From Crateriforma conspicua (GTDB lineage Bacteria > Planctomycetota > Planctomycetia > Pirellulales > Pirellulaceae), in assembly GCF_007752935.1 (NCBI RefSeq), contig NZ_CP036319.1, positions 1,302,001 through 1,366,000 of the forward strand: 64,000 nucleotides of DNA. The letters run 5' to 3'. The notes beneath the pieces were generated by a model. It was given only the letters and a program-made list of their open reading frames with translations, was not told the DNA's origin and ran no database searches. The translations under genes were made by a program, and so were the position numbers. How positions within the stretch are numbered: position 1 is the stretch's first letter; every line of letters starts with the position of its first letter. This document shows positions 16,514 to 28,938 of this stretch, in pieces.

Positions 16514-18130
16514 TCACTTCGACGAATGCCCCGGGGCCTTGTTCAACTTGTTCAAGTATTCGTACATGTTGAAACGCTCGGGATAAGCGACGCCGGTTCG
16601 ATCGGCCCATGATTCCCAAGCCGCGATCAATCGGTCACGAACCTCGGGGCGGGTGTCGGCCAGATCGTTCAGCTCCGTTCGGTCGTTCGCCATGTCGTAC
16701 AGTTCCCACGGCTTGCCGTATTCACGAACCAGTTTCCAGTCACCGTCGCGGGCCGCGGCGTTGCCCTCGTGTTCCCAAAAGATCGTTTCGGTGTGAATCG
16801 GATCTTTTGAACCCTTCAACAGCGGCAGCATCGAACGCCCTTCGATCGGCGTGACATCGGACGGATAGGATCCGCCGGCCAATTCCATCAGCGTGGGCAT
16901 GAAGTCTTGTAGGTAAGCCACTTCATCGACCAATGAACCCTTCAGCTTGTTGGGGATTCCCGCGGGCCAATGGGCGATCATGGGCGTGCAAGCGCCACCT
17001 TCGTGAACGAAGTGTTTGTACTTGCGATAAGGCGTGTTACAGGCACCGGCCCAGTGCAAACCCAATCGAACGCCGTTGGTCGTGCGAAGCGGCGGATTCT
17101 TGACCATCGCTTCATCGCCCTTGCCGAAATCGCCGCCTTCCTGGCAGGCACCGTTGTCGGACAAGAAAAAGATGATCGTGTTGTCGGTCAGCTTTTGTTC
17201 GTCCAGGAATCCGACCAGTTTGCCGATATTTTGGTCGACCGAATCCACACACGCCGCGTAGGCCGCCATGACGGCGTCCAGGCGATCGCGTTGTTTCGGT
17301 TTCAATGAATCCCAGTCAGGACCCGGATAAGCGGCCGGTTCGGTGTCCGCGTCAAGGATGCCAAGTTCTCGCTGACGTTCATTGCGACGACGGATCAGTT
17401 CGTTCCAGCCGTCACGATACTTGCCGCGATACTTTTGATAGTCTTCCCACTTGGCGTTCAGCGGCCAGTGGGGGGCGTTGTAGGCCAAGTACAAAAAGAA
17501 CGGACGGTCATCTTTGGTGGTGACATCGCGAATCATCTGCATCGCTTCGTCGGTGAACGCATCGGTGGCATAGAAATCCTCCGGTGCATCGATTGGTTGG
17601 TCGCCGCGTGTCAATCCGCGATCGCCCGCCGGATCAAAGTAATTGATCGCGCCGCTGAGGCATCCGTAAAACTGATCAAAGCCACGGCGTGTCGGCTGAC
17701 ACTGTTCTTGGTCGCCCGAAAGGTGCCACTTGCCCGTCATCAACGTGTGATAGCCCGCATCACGCAACACGGATGCCAGGGTCGTGCACTGGTCGTTCAG
17801 ATATCCCTGGTACGGTCCGGTGATGCCCAGCGGTTTGCCGGGAGGCGCCGTCATGTGGCCGATGCCCGTCTGGTGTGGCTGCAGCCCGGTCATCAGGCTG
17901 GCCCGTGTCGGGCAACACCGCCCCTGGTTGTAAAACTGGGTGAACCGCAGGCCTTGCCCGGCCAGTGCGTCGATGTTGGGCGTGTCGATTTCGCCGCCGT
18001 AGCAGCCGAGGTCCGAATAGCCCATGTCGTCGACCAGCACAACGATCACGTTGGGGCGATCCTGGGCCTGCAGGTGGGAACAAACGCACAGGCTCAAGAC
18101 GGCCAGTAGGTGGAGGGTTTTGAATCTCAT
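16514..18130 (-). CDS. Exported sulfatase (S1 family, arylsulfatase A-like)
   Basis: 538 residues from the ATG at 18130, which opens a signal peptide (MRFKTLHLLAVLSLCVCSHL) ending near AQA/LQAQ. Catalytic features are RPNVIVVLVDDMGYSDLGCYG (metal Asp pair), the formylglycine motif C-C-P-T-R at Cys72 within GRCCPTRASLMTG, TGKWHLSG, and IIFFLSDNGAC. Cys72 would be oxidised to formylglycine by a sulfatase maturase, which is not in this window. S1 sulfatases remove sulfate esters from glycans; with agarase-like and fucosidase genes around, algal sulfated polysaccharide is a likely substrate. The C-terminal region (TIFWEHEGNAAARDGDWKLV) is typical of the family. Confidence 0.92.
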   Translation of the reverse strand: MRFKTLHLLAVLSLCVCSHLQAQDRPNVIVVLVDDMGYSDLGCYGGEIDTPNIDALAGQGLRFTQFYNQGRCCPTRASLMTGLQPHQTGIGHMTAPPGKPLGITGPYQGYLNDQCTTLASVLRDAGYHTLMTGKWHLSGDQEQCQPTRRGFDQFYGCLSGAINYFDPAGDRGLTRGDQPIDAPEDFYATDAFTDEAMQMIRDVTTKDDRPFFLYLAYNAPHWPLNAKWEDYQKYRGKYRDGWNELIRRRNERQRELGILDADTEPAAYPGPDWDSLKPKQRDRLDAVMAAYAACVDSVDQNIGKLVGFLDEQKLTDNTIIFFLSDNGACQEGGDFGKGDEAMVKNPPLRTTNGVRLGLHWAGACNTPYRKYKHFVHEGGACTPMIAHWPAGIPNKLKGSLVDEVAYLQDFMPTLMELAGGSYPSDVTPIEGRSMLPLLKGSKDPIHTETIFWEHEGNAAARDGDWKLVREYGKPWELYDMANDRTELNDLADTRPEVRDRLIAAWESWADRTGVAYPERFNMYEYLNKLNKAPGHSSK

Positions 18131-18239
18131 TGGTGAGGCAATGGTGAAGGCGAGGTGAGAGTTCGGCAAAGGTGGGCGGCCGTTTCCGGTGCGACGCCGG
18201 AAAGGTGGCGGGATTTCGGGGGATGGGCTTGGGAGTTTA

Positions 18240-18275
18240 ACAGGCACAAAATATCCCGTGTATTTTGTGTCCTGT
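18240..18275. promoter_or_regulatory. Long imperfect inverted repeat, candidate operator
   Basis: Left arm ACAGGCACAAAATA (18240-18253), 7-base spacer TCCCGTG, right arm TATTTTGTGTCCTGT (18261-18275). The arms are complementary except for one inserted base. The site is AT-rich in a GC-rich genome and lies between a minus-strand sulfatase (start 18130) and a plus-strand secreted protein (start 18408), so a bound regulator could control either. Confidence 0.6.
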
Positions 18276-18300
18276 TCTGGGCACGCCTGTTCCGGGCACA
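18271..18300 (+). repeat. 15-bp tandem direct repeat
   Basis: CCTGTTCTGGGCACG (18271-18285) is followed directly by CCTGTTCCGGGCACA (18286-18300), 13 of 15 bases identical, and a decayed third copy begins CTTGTCCC. It abuts the inverted repeat, sharing the CCTGT half. Confidence 0.75.
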
Positions 18301-18407
18301 CTTGTCCCTTTGCCAGGCAGACCGGCGGACGTGCCGACCGGCGGCTATGCTGTCGATACACCGTCTTTTCCGCAGCCCATTATCCCTCTGCATCCGAGCT
18401 AGCAAAC

Positions 18408-23128
<4,721 letters not shown>

Positions 23129-23279
23129 TCACATTTTAGCGCCGATGAGTTGCTCCGGGAGTCGTCGATGCTGCGACATTCCCGAAGACGGACAGCGAAA
23201 ACAACGATACGATGGTCGGCGACAATCCGAAGGGATGATGCGATATGTTGACAATAGACTTTGGTTGACTGACTGATTG

Positions 23280-23663
23280 ATGACACGATTGTTTGCCGGA
23301 ACCCAGTTCGACATTCCGCCCACCTGTGATCTGTGTGGCAAGGTGGAAGCCCATTGTCAGTGCAGTGCTGCGCAGAAAGCTGAACACGAGCGGAAACTGG
23401 CAGTCGAACGTCAACGTTTGCCGCCCGAACAACAGACGGCAAAGATCCAGCGTCAAAAGCGTAAAGGCGGGCGTGTCGCGACGGTCATCGAAGGCTTGAC
23501 CGCCGCCGCGAACGATCTGCCGCAGTTGTTGAAGCAGTTACAGGCGGTCTGTGGATCCGGCGGAACGGTCAAAGCGAAACAGGATTTGATCGAATTACAG
23601 GGTGACCATCTGGACACGGTTCGGCGTCAGCTGAAACAGATCGGTTATCGCGTCAAAGGTTGA
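23280..23663 (+). CDS. SUI1/eIF1-family translation factor (YciH-like)
   Basis: 127 residues from the ATG at 23280. The C-terminal ~70 residues are a SUI1 domain: RKGGRVATVIEGL, a helix LPQLLKQLQAVCGSGGTVK, IELQGDHLDTVRRQLKQIGY. The N-terminal part has CDLCGKVEAHCQC, a CxxC...CxC cluster that could bind zinc, then a charged helix. Bacterial YciH/SUI1 proteins resemble eIF1 and can influence start-site choice on the ribosome; the role in planctomycetes is not known to me. Probably monocistronic, divergent from the LacZ-like gene. Confidence 0.88.
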   Translation: MTRLFAGTQFDIPPTCDLCGKVEAHCQCSAAQKAEHERKLAVERQRLPPEQQTAKIQRQKRKGGRVATVIEGLTAAANDLPQLLKQLQAVCGSGGTVKAKQDLIELQGDHLDTVRRQLKQIGYRVKG

Positions 23664-23764
23664 CGAACCCACGCGATGGTCACGCACATTCAAAGACGCC
23701 GGGTCCTGAGCTCTGGTCGTCTTCGGTGGTTGGCTTCGACTTCTTCAATACTTGAATCAGGCTC

Positions 23765-25459
23765 ATGTCAAAAGCGAAACGATCAATCGCGTTGTCGCGG
23801 CGGGTACGGCGATGGTTGGTGGAATACTGGCGATCGTTTTCGTTTGTCGGATTGGTTTTTGCCACGCTGTTTTTCGCCGCATCAGTGACGCCGTCGTTGT
23901 TACCCCGGCACTACGTCACCCAGGGCTTGCTGTCGGGGTTTTCGATCGCCGCCGGATACGCATTGGGCGTTTTGCTGGTTTGGATCTATCGCTTCTTCGA
24001 ACTTCCCCACGCGCCCCAGAAGCTTCAGCGGATCGCCAAGGTTGCGACCGTGATCGTGGTGGCGTTGTGTTTCGTCGGGGGCATTCGCCAGATGACTTTC
24101 TGGCAGAATTCGATTCGCGAATTGATGGAGATGCCAAGTCTGCAAACGGCGGATCCCTATCGCACCAGCGCGATTGCGATCGTCTTTGCCGCCGTGCTTG
24201 TCGCGTTGACACGCATGTTCATCGATTCGTCGGTGTTCGCCGCGAATCAGCTGAATCGATTTTTGCCGCGACGGATTGCGGTGACGTTGGGAACGATCTT
24301 GGTGACTGTGATCGTTTGGGTGGTCGCCAATGGTGTCGTCATTCGCGGGTTGGTGAACTTTGCCGATGGTGTGTTTTTGAAAGCGGATGCGTTGATCGAA
24401 GAAGACATCGATCATCCCAGCGACGCGATGGCATGTGGCAGCGAAGAATCGCTGGTCGATTGGGATTCGATCGGGCGTCAGGGCAAGGCTTTCCTGGTGC
24501 AAGGTCCCAGTGCCGACGAAATCGGTGAATTTCTTGACCGTGATGTTCCGCAACCGATTCGCGTCTATGTGGGCATGCGTTCGGCGGAAACGCCGCAGCA
24601 GCGGGCGGAATTGGCCCTGCAGGAATTGATCCGGGTCGGCGGTTTCGACCGCAGCGTGCTGGTCGTTGCGACGCCCACGGGAACCGGTTGGTTGGACCCG
24701 TCGGCGGTCGACACTTTGGAGTTCATTCACGGCGGCGATTGCGCGATTGTCAGCACGCAATATTCCTACTTGCCCAGTTGGATCACGATTCTGGTGGATC
24801 CCAAGCGTTCGATCGTTTCGGCGGACGCGTTGTTCGATGTGATCTATCGTTACTGGACCGACTTGCCGGCCGACGACCGACCGCGGCTATATTTGCAAGG
24901 GCTAAGTCTGGGGGCGCTCGGGTCGGAAGTATGTGCCGACATGTACACGATTTTCGAAGACCCGATTCAGGGGGCGGTTTGGAGCGGCCCGCCTTTTCCA
25001 AGCCAGCGTTGGAACGAAATCGTTCGCGACCGCCAGCCGGATTCGCCGGCCTGGTTGCCCGTGTATCGGGACAGCCGTTTGGTCCGTTTCACCGCAGCTA
25101 AAAATGCGTTGAACCCGTCACGGCCTTGGGGAGCGATGCGAAACGTCTACATCCAACATGCCAGTGATCCGATGATCTGGTTTTCACCGAACCTTGCCTG
25201 GCACCGACCGGATTGGTTGACCGAGCCGCGGGGCCCGGACGTGTCGCCGTTTTTGCGATGGTTTCCGGTAGTGACGTTCTTGCAGGTGGCTTTTGACATG
25301 CCGATGGCGACCAGCGTTCCGATCGGCTACGGACACAACTATGCCCCATCGGCTTACATCGATGCGTGGACCTCGGTGACCGAACCGGCGCAGTGGAATG
25401 ACGATCTGAGCCGACAGTTAAAAGAAAAGTTCAAAGCCAAGGGCACCCCCAAGCCATAG
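23765..25459 (+). CDS. Membrane-anchored alpha/beta-hydrolase (Abhydrolase_9 family)
   Basis: 564 residues. The N-terminal half has about four membrane helices: FVGLVFATLFFAASV, GLLSGFSIAAGYALGVLLVWIY, VATVIVVALCFVGGI and ILVTVIVWVVANGVVI. The C-terminal half is an alpha/beta hydrolase with the nucleophile elbow GLSLGALGSE and the segments RVYVGMRSAETPQQRAELAL, FDRSVLVVATPTGTGW and HASDPMIWF. This combination (N-terminal membrane domain plus hydrolase) is the Abhydrolase_9 family, of unknown substrate. The C-terminal His of the triad is probably in YGHNYAPSAY. An overlapping frame from 23752 is a shadow. Convergent with bioC, 29 bp apart. Confidence 0.85.
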   Translation: MSKAKRSIALSRRVRRWLVEYWRSFSFVGLVFATLFFAASVTPSLLPRHYVTQGLLSGFSIAAGYALGVLLVWIYRFFELPHAPQKLQRIAKVATVIVVALCFVGGIRQMTFWQNSIRELMEMPSLQTADPYRTSAIAIVFAAVLVALTRMFIDSSVFAANQLNRFLPRRIAVTLGTILVTVIVWVVANGVVIRGLVNFADGVFLKADALIEEDIDHPSDAMACGSEESLVDWDSIGRQGKAFLVQGPSADEIGEFLDRDVPQPIRVYVGMRSAETPQQRAELALQELIRVGGFDRSVLVVATPTGTGWLDPSAVDTLEFIHGGDCAIVSTQYSYLPSWITILVDPKRSIVSADALFDVIYRYWTDLPADDRPRLYLQGLSLGALGSEVCADMYTIFEDPIQGAVWSGPPFPSQRWNEIVRDRQPDSPAWLPVYRDSRLVRFTAAKNALNPSRPWGAMRNVYIQHASDPMIWFSPNLAWHRPDWLTEPRGPDVSPFLRWFPVVTFLQVAFDMPMATSVPIGYGHNYAPSAYIDAWTSVTEPAQWNDDLSRQLKEKFKAKGTPKP

Positions 25460-25488
25460 TGCACCCGCCGGCGAATTCACAACCTCGC

Positions 25489-26304
25489 TCAAGCGGGCTT
25501 GGTCGCGTCGACGAATCCCACGACGTAACTGGCCGACACGGTATCGTCGTCCTGACCATGTCGTTGTTGATAGTCACGCATGACGGCGGCCAGTTCACCA
25601 CGGCTGAGCGGTGTTTGTGCCCGTGAAAACGGGCCGCCGGTCAACCCTTGGTCATGGATGGCCCGCAACAAATGCATCGCCGACCGGTGACGCGTCGGAT
25701 AAGTCCGTTGGTCGGTACGATGAACGGTCCAACCGGTTCGTTCGATCGCGTCCAGGCATTGCGGCCAAGCCGGAAGGGCGGACTGGGGCGGTTTGTCGGG
25801 AACCATGCGAAGACGCGCGTTGTGCAGTTCGCCCAACGTGCCTTCGATCATCCAGGCCATGACGACGCGCCCACCCGGAATGGTCAAACGGTCGACGGCG
25901 GCAAAGGCGTTGTCGATCGGCAAAATCCAGTGGATCGCCGATGCACTGGTGACCAAATCGAACGGCGGTGCGTCGAAATCACGCAAGTCACCGGGGATCA
26001 GCGTGGCAGAGTGATCGTCTGGCAGTTTTTGCCGCGCCACGTTGACCATTGCGGCGCTCAAATCGATCGCCGTCAATTGGGACGTGGCAAAGCGACCGGC
26101 CAGGCGAACGGTCAAGCGTCCGGTCCCACAGCCGATTTCCAGAATGCGGTCGGGCGATGTTTTTGGGCCCGGCGGAGTGCGGCCGATCCAGCGCATTAAA
26201 TCCGCCGCCACGCGATCTTGAACGTCGGCGTGGCGATCGTAGGTCGTCGCCGCTGACGAAAAACGCTGTCCGACGTCGTCAGTCTGTATTGCCGTCAGCC
26301 TCAT
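25489..26304 (-). CDS. bioC: Malonyl-ACP O-methyltransferase BioC
   Basis: 271 residues from the ATG at 26304. BioC methylates the free carboxylate of malonyl-ACP to start pimelate synthesis for biotin. Features are VGQRFSSAATTYDRHADVQ at the N-terminus, the SAM motif ILEIGCGTGRLTVRLA, AIDLSAAMVNVA, the post-I segment DLVTSASAIHWI and the C-terminal YPTRHRSAMHLLRAI, matching BioC rather than generic methyltransferases. It overlaps the 3' end of the bioH-like gene by 26 bp, so the pair is translationally coupled. No bioA, B, D or F is in the window. Confidence 0.85.
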   Translation of the reverse strand: MRLTAIQTDDVGQRFSSAATTYDRHADVQDRVAADLMRWIGRTPPGPKTSPDRILEIGCGTGRLTVRLAGRFATSQLTAIDLSAAMVNVARQKLPDDHSATLIPGDLRDFDAPPFDLVTSASAIHWILPIDNAFAAVDRLTIPGGRVVMAWMIEGTLGELHNARLRMVPDKPPQSALPAWPQCLDAIERTGWTVHRTDQRTYPTRHRSAMHLLRAIHDQGLTGGPFSRAQTPLSRGELAAVMRDYQQRHGQDDDTVSASYVVGFVDATKPA

Positions 26305-27019
26305 CACTGGTCCAAAACTGCTCGATCCGCTCGGCGACCCAAGTGGGATCGCGTACAGGTAGATCGTGGCCGATTTGGGCTCGAAATTCCAGGTGCGAAT
26401 CTTTGATTCGGTGTGCCATTTCCGTCGCAGCCCGCGCGGGGATCACTTCATCGTCTTCGCCGTGCAGAATCAACGTGGGCACGGTGACGGTGGCCAGAAG
26501 CGGACGAAAGTCGCTGGATGACAGAAATCTCAACCCAGCCGCCAGCGATTCGTCACGCTGTTTGGCGTCCAGGTCCGTCGATGGTTCGTTCGCTTGTCGC
26601 CATTCGGTCACACTCGGGTGCACCGGATGTGGTTCGGCCGCCAGACGGTCGAATCGTGCAAGGACGTTGGTCGGGTCCCGCTGCAGCCCCAACGACATTG
26701 CCCGCAGCCGTGATTTCGGCACGCCGTCGTGATGACCGTCGCCGCTGCTGAACTTCGCGGTGCTGCCGACCAACACCATCGCCTTAAAAAGATTCGGCTG
26801 GCGGGCCAGCCAGTGCAGCGCCAACATGCCGCCCATCGACCATCCGACCAACATGTATTGGCGGTCGTCACGCAGGAAACGATCCATCCGGTCCGACGTC
26901 AGCACTTCTTCGGCCGACAACGAAATCGAATCCATGTGTCCCGGCAGCCGCTGGGCCAGTGGGGCCAGGGCGCCAGCGCCGTAGGACCAACCGCTGATCA
27001 TTAGGACAGTGGATTGCAT
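26279..27019 (-). CDS. bioH: BioH-like alpha/beta hydrolase (pimeloyl-ACP methyl ester carboxylesterase)
   Basis: 246 residues from the ATG at 27019; an in-frame start at 27067 is possible. The fold is a compact alpha/beta hydrolase: oxyanion GWSYGAGAL, nucleophile Ser61 in GWSMGGMLAL, Asp in LILHGEDDEVIP and His in AQIGHDLPVRDP. BioH removes the methyl group from pimeloyl-ACP methyl ester after two elongation rounds. Identity rests on catalytic residues, length and the overlap with bioC directly downstream; BioG or BioV would lack this arrangement. The upstream 525 bp contain the promoter of this operon and of the divergent RND genes. Confidence 0.75.
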   Translation of the reverse strand: MQSTVLMISGWSYGAGALAPLAQRLPGHMDSISLSAEEVLTSDRMDRFLRDDRQYMLVGWSMGGMLALHWLARQPNLFKAMVLVGSTAKFSSGDGHHDGVPKSRLRAMSLGLQRDPTNVLARFDRLAAEPHPVHPSVTEWRQANEPSTDLDAKQRDESLAAGLRFLSSSDFRPLLATVTVPTLILHGEDDEVIPARAATEMAHRIKDSHLEFRAQIGHDLPVRDPTWVAERIEQFWTSDEADGNTD

Positions 27020-27544
27020 GGGAAGGTGGATGGATTTGAAGCGGATCGCCGGGGCAGAAGTGGGCATTGCGGCAAACCGTTGGCGTCGCCGCTCGTCTGT
27101 CTAGCATAGCCCGTTCCGGTGGGTGTCTGGGAATACGGGTGTTTCGTTCACCTGTGGAAACGGACATGGCGGCGCGCCGGCCGAGTTGGGAAATGGCGGT
27201 GCCGGCCGCCGACATGGGATCGATTTGATGCCATGGGTTTGCACATTGGTCGGCGGATGCCGGGACGGCCGTCAGGCGACCGACCATGGAACCGGCGGAC
27301 CTGGACGGTGGCCGACTTAGCCGTCAGACGATCCCCCCGTCGGATTCTCCGGTGCATGTTTTTGTTCCATGCGGATTGCGCTGGTTCGGTCGGCATTCGT
27401 CGGTCTGGCATCGAAGGAATGCCAACGATCGGAAACGCTCAGATTCGTATTCTTGTCTGGTCTTCGGGCCGCCGGATTTCCAGTATGCTTGGCTCCGCAG
27501 GAATGATCACACCGTCATGCCGGGGTAATGTGGATGTTGGGCCG
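27020..27544. other. Intergenic region between bioH-bioC and RND genes (525 bp)
   Basis: Contains the divergent promoters. An open frame continues upstream of the membrane-fusion gene to 27119 in the same frame but the added 142 residues are Trp/Arg/Gly-rich and not protein-like. No repeat or regulatory palindrome stood out. Confidence 0.5.
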
Positions 27545-28906
27545 ATGAAGATGACACGCCTTCGAGACTGGGGACTGCCGGCCGCGGTGCTGCTGTTCCT
27601 TTCACCCTGCGGTTGCAACCGCAAGGAAGCCAACAAATACGAAGCACCGCCGCCGCAACCGGTCGGTGTGTCGACCGCGGTGATTACAAGTTACACGCCT
27701 TTCTTGGAAAAAGAGGGCACGACCGAGCCGGTCAATGCAGCCGATGTTCGCGCCCAGGTCAGTGGCGTTTTGCAATCGCAGAAATTCACCGCGTTGCAAG
27801 ACATCGCCAAAGGCACCGATCTGTATCTGATCGAACCGGATCAGTACGAAGCGGAACAAAAGGCCGCTCAGGCCGACGTTGAAAATGCCAATGCCGCAAT
27901 CGCCGTTGCCGAAGCGGCGGTTGGGGTGGCCAAGGCAGAAGCCGAACGAGCCAAGCTGGATTTCGATCGCCAGCAACGATTGTTGCAACGTGATGCCGCG
28001 TCCAAAGCCGAATTTGACGCCGCCAAAGCCGCCAATGATGCCGCGCAAGCCAACCTAAAATCGGCGGAATCTCAAGTCGCCGCCGCCCGTGCCCAACTGC
28101 AAACCGCCCAGGCCGCGTTGGGGATCGCGGACCTGAACGTCCAGTACACCAAAGTGAAGGCGCCGATCAACGGACGGATTTCGAAGACGTCCGTGAAGGA
28201 AGGCAATCTGGTCGAAGTCGGATCTTTGTTGGCCACGATCGTTGACGAAAGCAAAATGTTTGCCAACTTCACCATCAGCGATCGCGAATTGTTGCGATTC
28301 ATGCGGTCGGATCGCAGTCGCGGGGAAGCCGAATTTGATCTGGTGAAGTTTCAAGCACGTGACGCTTACTTGAAACGTGAAGGCGACGAAGGCTTCGCTT
28401 TCAAAGGCAAATTGGAATACGCCGATGCCAAGGGGATCGATGTCGCCACCGGGACACTGGCGGTGCGAGCCGTTTTCGACAATGAAGATGAACGGCTTTT
28501 GCCGGGGTTGTTTGTCACCGTTCGAATCCCCGAATCCCAGGCGGTGGAGGCAACGTTTGTTCCCGAGTTGTCGGTCCAGCGTGACCAGCGTGGTGAATAC
28601 TTGTTGTTGGTCGACGATCAAAACATCGTGCAGCGGGAAAGCGTCAGCGTGATCAAGCGAATGAACGGTTGGGCTCGGCTGACCGAATCGCTTTCGCCGC
28701 AGCAAAAGATCGTCGTCAGTGGTTTGCAAAAGGCCCAGGTCGGACGCCCCGTTACACCCGTCGACGTCACGTTGGACTTGGATGCCGACGCGCTGACCCG
28801 AGGCATGAACGAAAATCCGACTGATGAGGCTGAAGAACAGCTGGCGGAAAAAATGTCTGAAGCAGCCGAGTCAAATGACGACGGCGTTGCGGACGGACAG
28901 GAATAG
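27545..28906 (+). CDS. RND efflux periplasmic adaptor (membrane fusion protein)
   Basis: 453 residues from the ATG at 27545 (a second ATG at 27551). The N-terminus RDWGLPAAVLLFLSPCGCNR is a signal peptide with a probable lipoprotein cysteine. The AcrA/MexA layout follows: VRAQVSGVLQSQKFTALQDI (lipoyl half), an Ala-rich coiled-coil hairpin (about residues 105-200, VAEAAVGVAKAEAERAKLD), VKAPINGRISKTSVKEGNLV (second lipoyl half) and beta-barrel strands with VVSGLQKAQVGRPVTPVDV. It links the inner-membrane pump to an outer-membrane channel. The pump gene follows after 32 bp; no TolC-type channel gene is in the window. Substrates unknown. Confidence 0.9.
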   Translation: MKMTRLRDWGLPAAVLLFLSPCGCNRKEANKYEAPPPQPVGVSTAVITSYTPFLEKEGTTEPVNAADVRAQVSGVLQSQKFTALQDIAKGTDLYLIEPDQYEAEQKAAQADVENANAAIAVAEAAVGVAKAEAERAKLDFDRQQRLLQRDAASKAEFDAAKAANDAAQANLKSAESQVAAARAQLQTAQAALGIADLNVQYTKVKAPINGRISKTSVKEGNLVEVGSLLATIVDESKMFANFTISDRELLRFMRSDRSRGEAEFDLVKFQARDAYLKREGDEGFAFKGKLEYADAKGIDVATGTLAVRAVFDNEDERLLPGLFVTVRIPESQAVEATFVPELSVQRDQRGEYLLLVDDQNIVQRESVSVIKRMNGWARLTESLSPQQKIVVSGLQKAQVGRPVTPVDVTLDLDADALTRGMNENPTDEAEEQLAEKMSEAAESNDDGVADGQE

Positions 28907-28938
28907 TTTTGGGCCTTTCATCACGCAGCGACTGATTC

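Noticed and set aside
23752-24528. 258-codon frame overlapping the membrane hydrolase
   Set aside because: Same strand, shifted frame, Arg/Cys-rich; the other frame has membrane helices and a catalytic motif.
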